The position numbers and the translations under genes were made by a program. This document shows, piece after piece, positions 1 through 7,461 of a stretch of DNA of 16,437 nt; within the stretch, counting starts at the first letter, position 1, and every line of letters starts with the position of its first letter. Source of the stretch: Terfezia claveryi (lineage: Eukaryota; Ascomycota; Pezizomycetes; Pezizales; Pezizaceae); assembly GCA_015179025.1 (NCBI GenBank), contig WHUX01000629.1:1-16437 (forward strand), given 5' to 3'. The notes beneath the pieces are model-generated. The model did not search any database. It was not told where the DNA came from and saw only the letters and a list, made by a program, of their open reading frames with translations.

Positions 1-1803
1 TGCTACAAAGCACCAATTGGTGCTGTCCAAAAAGCCATATCGCATACGCGATTAGGTAGACTATCAGAGGCTATTTCAGGCCTGTGATGTGGGCCAGTAC
101 GTGCACCAAAATCCGGAGATGGTGAATAACAGCTAATACTCCCAAGACTGGACAAAGAAGGAATGAAACCATTACGTAATATACTATGGACACAGAAGGG
201 CATCATACTACCCCTCATGGTACGTGGAGATATTCTGCATAATATTCTACTTGGAGTGCTAAAGCACCTAATAGAATGGATTGATGGGTTTTTACTGAAG
301 AACAAGCGACTCGAGGCTTTTGATAAGATATGGGAGAATATTCCACCGTATCCTGGATATCGTTAACCACAAAAGCAATATCAGCAAATCACAATGTGGA
401 GTGGTATGGAAATGAGGGGTATTAACCGTGTTATTTTGGCGTGCTTTGTGGCTACTCTGCGGCAAATACAAGATGTTCCAAGTCTTTTTGCGGCTGGTCA
501 AGCAGATGCCAAGATAGCAATTCGATGTGTACGAGCTCTCACAGATTTCTGTCTAATGGCACAGTATCGCAGTCACACACCACAATCAATAGAGTACATG
601 AATCAGTATCTACAAGAATTCCATCAGTTCAGGCATATTTTCGGCGAATTTCAGGCAAGTAAGGTAGATTATGGGAAGGCTGCGAAGGCTTCTAAGGATC
701 TGGCAGAGGCCCACGCATGGCAGGCTACAATAGATCAGTATTACAAGCTGACGGCCATTCAGAGGGCCAAAAAAGGTGCAGATGATTGAGAAGAGAGGCA
801 ACAAGCAGTCCATGAGATCCTGCAGTAGGGTACGTTCAACTTTCCAAAGCTGCATCTTTTGTCGTATTATAATTCATAGATAATCGATTTCGGAACTCTC
901 CCCCAGTACTCTACCGAGATAATAGAAGCCCTTTACAAGCCGCTGAAGGATGCCTATCGGCGGTCGAACCGCGTCGAAGCAGCCGAGCAAATCTTGGATA
1001 CCATCTCAAGAGACTATGCAATCCGCATGCGGGAACTTAACTTGGTTGTATAGAGTCGTGACATAAATCTCGGTGCTGACGTCTTGGAAATGTTTGCTGA
1101 CAACGCAGAAGGTGGAGATATATCGGGCGGGAAACGAAAACGGCTTAGTCGACCCGCTGAGCGTCCGACCTTGGAAGGTAAACAGAGTGCAGAAGGTTCC
1201 AGCAGTATGTGACTGTCTTCCCTTAGTAGTATCTTGGGTATATCTGGTTTGGCAGAGTGGTTCTGTGAATATTTAAGGATGAATATGGATAGCTCAAGAG
1301 GTACACCAGATACTGAAAAGATAGGAAACTACAGATCGTATTATTATAATACACTGGCAATTCCTGTTCCACAGTTCCAAGGAGATGGAGAATTAATTCA
1401 TAGAGTTAGGTGGACTGGGAAAGAGGGTTTCAGGGGGTGGGACAAGTCAAGGGCAGACTGGATATGGATTCGGTGGAAAGAGCATTCACCATTGGAATTG
1501 CAAATGGGTCAACTTGACGGAAGGATGGTTGGGTGGTTAGAAGGGCTGTTCAGTGTTCATAATGAAACTCGGAAAGTCCACGAGGTTGCGCTGGTGGTCC
1601 TTTTACGTCTTCGGAGACCAGCAAAGCCAAGTGGAGAGGAGGGAATGATTCGGGTGGAACTTAGGAAGGAATGGAAACAGACGCATATGATCCGAATTGC
1701 AGACATTGAGGAGATGGCTCATCTTATCCCATTGGAGACTGGGAAAACATGGTTGGTAAACAATAGAATAGATCTAAATACATGGAATGAATTATATACA
1801 TGA
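1..1803 (+). pseudogene. Plavaka-type (CACTA-like) transposase, copy A, C-terminal part, broken
   Basis: This is the C-terminal part of a fungal Plavaka transposase, the enzyme that would cut and move a CACTA-like DNA transposon. The start lies left of the window. From about 163 one frame runs to the natural stop at 1801-1803, interrupted by stops at 364, 787, 826, 877, 1051 and 1210. Family landmarks in order are a DILHNILLGVLKHLIEW block (about 220-280), a YRSHTPQSIEYMNQYL block (about 575-620), FNFPKLHL followed by a FGTLPQYSTEIIEAL block (about 835-935), and a C-terminal domain with ADWIWIRW, DIEEMAHLIPLE and WLVNNRIDLNTWNELY (about 1450-1800). Before 163 the matching frame is offset, so there is also at least one indel. 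Copy B of the window has CAG where copy A has TAG at 826 and 877, which shows that these stops came from C-to-T change. I recognise the family from memory of its conserved blocks, not from a search. Confidence 0.85.
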
Positions 1804-1899
1804 AATGATAAATGAGCTATGAGGGTGTGCAATGAGATCATAAATATTGGTGACTATGAGAAAATGGGATGGGAAGTGGAAACACTAGACACAAAAGAG
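1804..1899. other. Spacer between transposase stop and minisatellite
   Basis: This short A/G-rich stretch follows the transposase stop. It is probably the 3' untranslated or subterminal part of Plavaka copy A. I see no clear polyadenylation signal and no credible gene. A reading frame that opens at 1819 runs into the repeat array and is not treated as coding. Confidence 0.4.
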
Positions 1900-3160
1900 A
1901 CAGCAGAGGGTCCTGGGAGGCAAGGAGTCAGGAAGGCATGTACAGGATGCACAGGGAGGCAAGAGGTCGGAAAGGTACGTACAGGGTGCTCCGGGAGACA
2001 AATGGGAGATTGGAATATGAGTGGTAGGACGTCAGAGGCAACAAAATATAAGTGTCTCTGAGAGACACTATAGGGCCGTCAGGGAGCCAGAAAATTCTTG
2101 GTAAGGCACAGGATGCCCTCAGAGACAGGAAGTCAGGCAGGTACGTACAAGTTGCCTCGGGAGACAGATAGGAGACGTGGGAGGCAGCAAAATATAAGTG
2201 TCTCCGGGAGACACTATAGCACCGTCAGGGAGCCAGAAAATTCTTGGTAAGGCACAGGATGCCCTCAGAGACAGGAAAGTCAGGAAAGGACGTACAAGGT
2301 GCCTCAGTAGATAGATAGGAGACGTTGGAGGCAGCAAAATATAAGTGTCTCCGAGAGACACTATAGTGCCGTCAGGGAGCCAGAAAATTCTTGGTAAGGC
2401 ACAGGATGCCCTCAGAGACAGGAAAGTTAGGAAAGGATATACAAGGTTCTTCGGAAGACAGATGGGAGACATAGGAGGCAGCAAAATATAAGTGTCTCTG
2501 GGAGACACTATAGCACCATCAGGAGCCAGAAAATTCTTGGTAAGGTATAGGATGCCCTCAGAGACAGGAAGTCGGGTAGGTATGTACAAGGTGCCTCGGG
2601 AGACAGATAGGAGACGTGGGAGGCAGCAAAATATAAGTGTCTCCGGGAGACACTATAGCGCCGTCAGGGAGCCAGAAAATTCTTGGTAAGGCACAGGATA
2701 CCCTGAGAGACAGGAAAGTCAGAAAAGGACGTACAAGGTGCCTCGGGAGACAGATAGGAGACGTGGGAGGCAGCAAAATATAAGTGTCTCTGGGAGATAC
2801 TATAGCACCGTCAGGGAGCCAGAAAATTCTTGGTAAGGTACAGGATGCCCTCAGAGACAAGAAAGTCAGGAAAGGACGTACAAGGTGCCTCGGGAGACAG
2901 ATGGGAGACATGGGAGGCAGCAAAATATAAGTGTCTCTGGGAGACACTATAGTGCCATCAGGAGCCAGAAAATTCTTAGTAAGGCATGGGCTGTGCTGAG
3001 AGACAGGGAGACAGGAAGTTGGGACGATGCGTATAGGATGCCTCGGGAGACAAGAGGTCGAATAAGTACATACAAGATGCTATGGGAGACAGGTAGGAAA
3101 TTGGGATTCTAGTGAGAGGTCATAGGAGACAAGAATAATATAAGTGTCTCCAGGAGACAC
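1900..3160 (+). repeat. Minisatellite array, 145-147-bp units with a 17-bp palindrome per unit
   Basis: The word CAAAATATAAGTGTCTC recurs at 2042, 2188, 2335, 2482, 2627, 2774 and 2921, giving unit lengths of 146, 147, 147, 145, 147 and 147 bp. A degenerate last copy lies near 3134 after a longer, irregular unit. Before 2042 there are shorter, degenerate sub-repeats of roughly 40 bp built on GGAGGCAAG and GTACAGG words. Each main unit contains a palindrome of the form GTGTCTC-NNN-GAGACAC, then a conserved block around GAGCCAGAAAATTCTT, then several GGGAGACA words. The array lies directly downstream of the Plavaka transposase end. It could be that transposon's 3' subterminal repeat region, a binding zone for transposase, or an independent minisatellite. 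The matching part of copy B is beyond the right edge, so this cannot be settled here. Confidence 0.9.
2052..2068. repeat. Palindrome GTGTCTC-TGA-GAGACAC, first of eight
   Basis: This has seven-base perfect arms around a three-base spacer. The same palindrome recurs at 2198-2214, 2345-2361, 2492-2508, 2637-2653, 2784-2800 (one arm mismatch, GAGATAC), 2931-2947 and 3144-3160. The arms are conserved while the spacer varies (TGA, CGG, CGA, TGG, CAG). Seven of the eight copies are flanked on the right by TATAG, which gives GAGACACTATAG; the last is followed by CACCTGG instead. The role is unknown. A binding site for a dimeric protein or a hairpin is possible. Confidence 0.85.
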
Positions 3161-3197
3161 CACCTGGCATCCTGATGCTACTTTTTTCTTCTTGATG
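3161..3197. other. Junction between minisatellite and inverted LTR remnant
   Basis: These 37 bases match neither the repeat unit nor the LTR. They include the short CATCCTGATGCTAC stretch and a T-rich run. They would contain the 3' end of Plavaka copy A if the element ends here, but I can identify no terminal inverted repeat. Confidence 0.35.
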
Positions 3198-4025
3198 CAC
3201 TTAATAGTGTCTAGTGTCTATTGAAAATAATTTTCAACTGCACATAACTCTATGAATAGAGAACCGTGAGTCACAAGTAGATTACTATTGGAAAGGTATC
3301 AACGTATAGAAGATTATAGAATCTTAGTTTATCTCGATACCCAAATTATTCACAGAGTTATTACCAATAATAAGTAAACCTCCTCGTGGACCTATATAAC
3401 TATATTAAAAGTCTTATATCTCTATGGGTTTAATTCCGATCATAAAAAGGATTGCAGAAATGGAATTAGAACGAAGAGGAGGCCTAGATAGAACCTTGAA
3501 ACATTAAATTTGGAGAACTTTATGTTTTAGCCCTACCTTTGGCCTCTGTCTTGGGCGCACTCCCTTATAGTGTCACCGGACGCACTTTGGTCTAAAGTGC
3601 GCCCTCATGGCTTCATTTTTTTATTTATTTTTATCGAATTATTTTCCTGCAGTTCAGGGTAATAATTCAATATTCAGGGTAATGCCAAGACTTCAGGGTA
3701 ACAGCCAATATATAGCTAGCATATATATACATATAGCCAGCATATTGATCTAAGTATAACTATTGAACCGTTAATTGGATTCTTATGAAACTTGAACCGT
3801 AACTCCCTCAAGGGTCTATGGACGTTTCATAAGTGTCTTAACCATCTAGGATGATTATAAACCACTCCGAGGTTTATACCCGTTTCATATACTTTACTCT
3901 TATAGATAAGTATTAGAAATGTTTGCACCACACTGCTAAGAGTGTACCTAGAGTTCATGTAGATTCTAGGGTCATTCTATAAGGGCCCAAGTACCTTTGG
4001 TAGGGCTGGATGTCACCTCGTGACA
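3198..4025 (-). mobile_element. Truncated chromovirus LTR, inverted
   Basis: The reverse complement of this stretch matches the first ~826 bases of the two LTRs at 5948 and 13727. Its LTR start (TGTCAC read on the minus strand) is at 4025, and the match stops abruptly at 3198. It retains the three TTACCCTGAA words (seen here as TTCAGGGTAA near 3652-3700) and the nested palindrome near 3553-3604. It lacks the second part of the LTR, including the TATA box and the R/U5 region, so it could not act as a promoter like the full LTRs. On the + strand the sequence right of 4025 does not resemble a polypurine tract, so this is not the 3' LTR of an adjoining internal region. It is best read as an old solo or 5'-end LTR fragment of the same or a closely related family. 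Confidence 0.9.
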
Positions 4026-4476
4026 GTCGCCAATCAGACTAAGTGGCCATAGGAGCAGTCGGGTTTGAGACTAACTAAGTGGTCATATAGAACATCCTCA
4101 ATCAGGCCTGTGCTAGCCCATCACCATCTAGTTTGATCTACCGATAGTAGTTCGGTTCACTAGTTTACACTAGTACACATGCATAAGGGCAAATGAGGCT
4201 AGTCCAAGTCTTCTCTGGCCCTTACTTAATGCCTTCTCGGCCTCTCGAGATTCCTACAATAATGTCAGAACAATAATGGATTATAGGCAGACAATCATAG
4301 ACACTTGTTAGAGTTCTGGTCTTTTATCTGCATTAGTGCTGGTACTGGCCAGACCACCAGACCTGCCAGACACTCTTTGTCCAATGAAGTAGTTCGCCAT
4401 CTTATGAAGGAGTAGATAGGCAGTAAGTGTCCTCCTACAGAATTTACTTGTACCTACAAACTGATATCAAGATTAA
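4026..4476. other. Non-coding stretch upstream of Plavaka copy B
   Basis: There is no credible gene here. It lies between the LTR remnant and the zinc-finger start of copy B, and is probably the 5' end and leader of that transposon. Two diverged copies of an ACTAAGTGG-CATA motif occur near 4038 and 4073. CACTAG occurs at 4158 and ACACTAG shortly after it, but I cannot pair either with an inverted copy at the other end. Three AGTGTC/GACACT words lie at 4299-4306, 4368-4375 and 4425-4431. They resemble the core of the palindromes in the minisatellite. Confidence 0.4.
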
Positions 4477-5947
4477 ATGCAGTGCAAATACTGTTATTTT
4501 GAGTTTAATAGTGTAGGCCATTATGGTCGACATCTCTGAGTTCAGCACCCCAACCAGCCAGTGACACCTTACTCTAATGAGCCCATTGTGGACATGGTAG
4601 AGCCAGTAACAAATTCTAAATGAAGTCGCACCCTCAGCTCAGCGAAGCCCAATCCTCCAAGCGTCTCAAGAGGAGATTAATTTCTACCACACATGCTCAT
4701 GATGACAATAGAAATATGCAGCAGGATATTGCGGACTCCTACAGACTTTCTCTGTCACTCCAGGAATATGAGCAGGGCTTTCAATGTCTTTCACTAGAGC
4801 ATGCTACAGGCAAAGTTATCAAGGAGTGCATTTTCCAGTATGTTCGAAGCTGGTAGTATAATCCCCTTTTGCCATTTGCTAATGTATATGAATACAAGTT
4901 GGCACGGTTCTTCTATAATAGTAAGATCTCTTTAAAACTGATTGACAAGTTCTTCAAGAACAATCTACTTCCTATTGACTGACCAAAGACTACCAGTGTC
5001 TAGTTTAAATCTGACTATATCTAGCGGAATAAGATGTGGGAGCTTATAGACTAACCTTCATGGCATAGGGGAATAGTCGATTTCCACCTTCAATACAGTT
5101 GTGCATTCTATTATCAGAATGTTCAGCATACCATAGCATATCTTCTCCAGTAGTGGACATTTGCAGGGCATCTGGTATATGAGCCAGTTCAAGATTTTGA
5201 TAAAGGGGGTAATCGAATGTACACAGATATGTATATAAGCAATTGGTAGTGGAGAATGCAGGTATGGTAGTAGGTCCAGAGATGTTGGGATAGTAAGCTT
5301 ACTGAAGATACTGAGAATCCCTCAAATGACTCTCCTAGCAAGTTGTACACTGGTTCCAGTTATACTGATGTCGGATCAAACATTTCTCACCAATTTTTCT
5401 GGGGATAAGAAATTGTGGCCATTATTCATGTCCATTGGCAATATCCTCTTACACATTTGAAACAAACCCACAGCACAGGCATGGGTCCTGATAGACCTTC
5501 TACTAATTGGGCCGAAATGCACTGAAGGAATTAAAGGGTTTTCTACTAAGCAGCAGGAATATGATACACTTAGGGTCTAGCATACAATTTTGGAAGGTAT
5601 TTTAAAACCCTTAGTTCACATATATAAGGTATGATAGTGGTTTAAATTTGCAGACAATGAATGTCCGTTACTAACTAATGGTGGTAGAGTAGAGGGTATA
5701 AAGTAGCTTGCGCTGATAAGAAAGTCAGAAATTGTGTCCCGATCCTTTCGAGTTGGCTTGCTTATCACATGGAAAATATGATCATCCATAGTATCAAAAC
5801 AAATCGATGCCCCACATATATTGCTACCAAGCACCAATTGGGCATGCTGTCTAAAAGGCCATATTGCACGTGCGATCATATGGACTATCAGAGGCTATTT
5901 CAGGCTGGTGATTTGGGCCAGTACATGTACCAAAATCCGGAGATAGC
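4477..5947 (+). pseudogene. Plavaka-type transposase, copy B, N-terminal part, broken and interrupted
   Basis: This is the N-terminal part of a Plavaka transposase, cut by the chromovirus at 5947 and resumed at 15187. The likely start is ATG 4477, immediately followed by a C2H2 zinc finger: CKYC at 4483-4494, then two histidines after spacings of 12 and 4. This finger carries one in-frame TGA. The frame then shifts near 4620. Landmarks in the next part are PFANVYEYKLARFF and IDKFFKNNLLPID (about 4875-4980), then YTDMY (about 5220). A further shift leads to VPVILMSDQTFLTNF (from about 5353), whose Asp at 5374-5376 is the likely first catalytic acid, and LWPLFMSIGNIL (to about 5451). Next come HTILEGILKPLVHIY (about 5581-5630) and CVPILSSWLAYHMEN (about 5735-5780). 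Many stops are TAG, TAA or TGA where family members have Gln, Arg or Trp, for example TAG 5578 for the expected Trp. Confidence 0.85.
5943..5947. repeat. Left target-site duplication (ATAGC)
   Basis: These five bases sit directly left of the 5' LTR. They match ATGGC at 15187-15191 with one transition. Plavaka copy A has ATGGT in the uninterrupted sequence at the corresponding place, just after CCGGAG near position 115. Confidence 0.85.
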
Positions 5948-6269
5948 TGTCACAGGGTGACATCCAGCCCTACCAAAGGTACTTGGGCCCTTATAGAACG
6001 ACCCTAGAATCTATATAAACTCTAGGTACACTCTTAGCAGTGTGGTGCAAACGTTTCTAATACTTATCTATAAGAGTTAAGTATATGAAACGGGTATGAA
6101 CCTCGGAGTGGTTTATAATCATCCTAGATGGTTAAGACCCTTATGGAACGCCCATAGACCCTTGAGGGAGCTACGGTTTAAGTTTCATAAGAATCCGATT
6201 AATGGTTCAATAGTTATACCCAGATCAATATGCTGGCTATATGCATATATATGCTAGCTATATTAGCTG

Positions 6270-6318
6270 TTACCCTGAAGTCTTGGCGTTACCCTGAATA
6301 TTGAATTATTACCCTGAA
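6270..6318 (+). promoter_or_regulatory. Three TTACCCTGAA direct repeats in U3
   Basis: Copies start at 6270, 6289 and 6309, so spacing is 19-20 bp, close to two helical turns. The same triplet occurs in the 3' LTR (about 14048-14097) and in the inverted LTR remnant (about 3652-3700). Regularly spaced direct words upstream of a TATA box suggest a transcription-factor array, but the binding protein is unknown. Confidence 0.5.
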
Positions 6319-6366
6319 CTGCAGGAAAATAATTCGGTAAAAATAACTAAAAAAATGAAGGACCAA

Positions 6367-6418
6367 GGGCGCACTTTAGACCAAAGTGCGTCCGGTGACA
6401 CTATAAGGAAGTGCGCCC
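6367..6418. repeat. Nested palindrome in U3
   Basis: An outer pair, GGGCGCACT (6367-6375) and AGTGCGCCC (6410-6418), is perfectly complementary. Within it CGCACTTT (6370-6377) pairs with AAAGTGCG (6383-6390) across a five-base loop. The left arm can therefore pair with either of two right arms. The structure is present in all three LTR copies of the window (also near 3553-3604 and 14146-14197). Confidence 0.7.
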
Positions 6419-7107
6419 AGGACAGAGGCCAAAGGTAGGGCCAAAACATAAAGTTCTCCGAATTTAATGTTTCAAGGTTCTATCTAGGCCTACTCTTCGT
6501 CCTGATTCCATTTCTGCAATCCCTTTTATGATCGGAGTTAAACTCATGGAGATATAAGACTTTTAATATGGTCATATAGGTCCACGAGGAGGTTTACTTA
6601 TTATTGGTAATAACTCCATGAATAATTTGGGTATCGAGATAAACTAAGATTCTATAATCTTCTGTATGTTGATACCTTTCCAATGGTAATCTACTTGTGA
6701 CCCACAGTTCTCTATTCATAGAGTTATGTGCAGTTGAAAATTATTTTCAATGGACACTAGACACTATTAAGTGAATATTGCCGGAAACATAATTAGATGC
6801 CTTCGGATATTGTCGGATGGTAATTCGATAGTATCGGGGATTGGTAACGTATCTGAGATTGAATTTAGTTGTCTCGGATAGGAATTCTTTAATGGAATAA
6901 GCGAGCTATAAGCGAAGTACGTATAATATGCAAACACGGGAATATTCTCTACGTTCGGGTTAGTAACCTGTGACAACGAGTGCAGATAGCAACTGCATTA
7001 ACAAAGGTGTGGATGGCATAACACTTAGGAAGAAATTCCAAGGTGACAGGTAGGCCCGCGTTTTATAAAATATTTTTATCATAAGAATATCTACGAACAC
7101 CGCGGGA

Positions 7108-7115
7108 TATAAATA
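7108..7115 (+). promoter_or_regulatory. TATA box of the 5' LTR (TATAAATA)
   Basis: This is a consensus-like TATAAATA about 1160 bases into the LTR. Transcription of the element would begin some 25-35 bases downstream, around 7135-7150. That would place the U3/R border there. The start site is inferred from spacing only. Confidence 0.65.
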
Positions 7116-7211
7116 GTGCAAGTAGTTCCGGTTGAATTCATTCTACCACCAGCGAGTATTCGAAAGCAAGAGCACCTTGAGTACACGAAGCCTACAAAGT
7201 TCTAAGTCTTG

Positions 7212-7345
7212 AGTTAACTTTACGTTCAAGTGACATAGGATTTATTTTGTGTTGCGAAATAAGATCCGTCGTGAGGGACTATAGTTGGATTGAACTTTAC
7301 TGCTATAGGATTGATATTCTGTGTTGCGGAATAGATATCATTGCG
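7212..7345 (+). repeat. Imperfect direct duplication in R/U5
   Basis: Two related segments, about 7212-7270 and 7289-7345, share AACTTTAC, then TAGGATT, then GTGTTGCG and AATA blocks in the same order. The same arrangement is in the 3' LTR near 14990-15125. It looks like an old internal tandem duplication in the transcribed leader. Confidence 0.6.
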
Positions 7346-7415
7346 GCAGCAAACTACGGCCGTCCTAATAGTTGCAAGAGCGCTATCAGTCAATAGGGCC
7401 CCCGTGATATTACTT

Positions 7416-7430
7416 TGTAGCCAGTGATTC
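7416..7430 (+). promoter_or_regulatory. Candidate primer-binding site, one base short
   Basis: Six bases after the LTR end, TGTAGCCAGTGATTC reads like the complement of a tRNA 3' end: CCA, a discriminator base, seven acceptor-stem bases, then the GATTC expected from a T-arm. One G of the usual TGG is missing. The primer tRNA cannot be named from this alone. Confidence 0.4.
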
Positions 7431-7461
7431 TCGTTATCATTTGCTATTATACTCTCAAATC

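Larger units (their letters stand above)
5948..7409 (+). repeat. 5' LTR (1462 bp)
   Basis: This is the direct copy of 13727-15186. It starts TGTCACAGG and ends CCCGTGATA, where the last bases were probably ACA. In hand alignment the two LTRs differ at about 25 positions, all transitions, plus two single-base indels that account exactly for the 2-bp length difference (near 6633 and 6855). The U3 part holds three TTACCCTGAA words and a nested palindrome. A TATA box lies at 7108-7115. Downstream of it an imperfect direct duplication occupies the presumed R/U5 region. Confidence 0.96.

Noticed and set aside
1819..2061. 80-residue open frame entering the repeat array
   Set aside because: It is low-complexity Gly/Arg/Thr-rich translation of the degenerate repeat, without support as a gene.
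2119..2947. Two overlapping minus-strand open frames (2119-2589, 2558-2947) that encode a ~49-residue repeat
   Set aside because: The minisatellite period is mostly 147 bp, a multiple of three, so any stop-free frame stays open from unit to unit. The frames end where 145- or 146-bp units change phase. There is no domain I recognise and nothing to suggest expression.
1900..3160. CRISPR array
   Set aside because: Units are 145-147 bp and similar along their whole length. There is no short repeat with unique spacers, no cas genes, and the setting is fungal.
3198..4025. 3' LTR of a second retrotransposon on the minus strand
   Set aside because: The sequence beyond 4025 does not resemble the polypurine tract, and no inverted gag or pol sequence follows.
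4026..4200. Possible CACTA terminal inverted repeat near 4158
   Set aside because: CACTAG is a short word, and I could not find a paired inverted copy with a target duplication at the other end of either Plavaka copy.
6767..6976. Small minus-strand open frame inside the LTR, repeated at 14571-14753
   Set aside because: It is repeated only because the LTR is repeated. The second copy is altered by an indel, and there is no sign of a protein.
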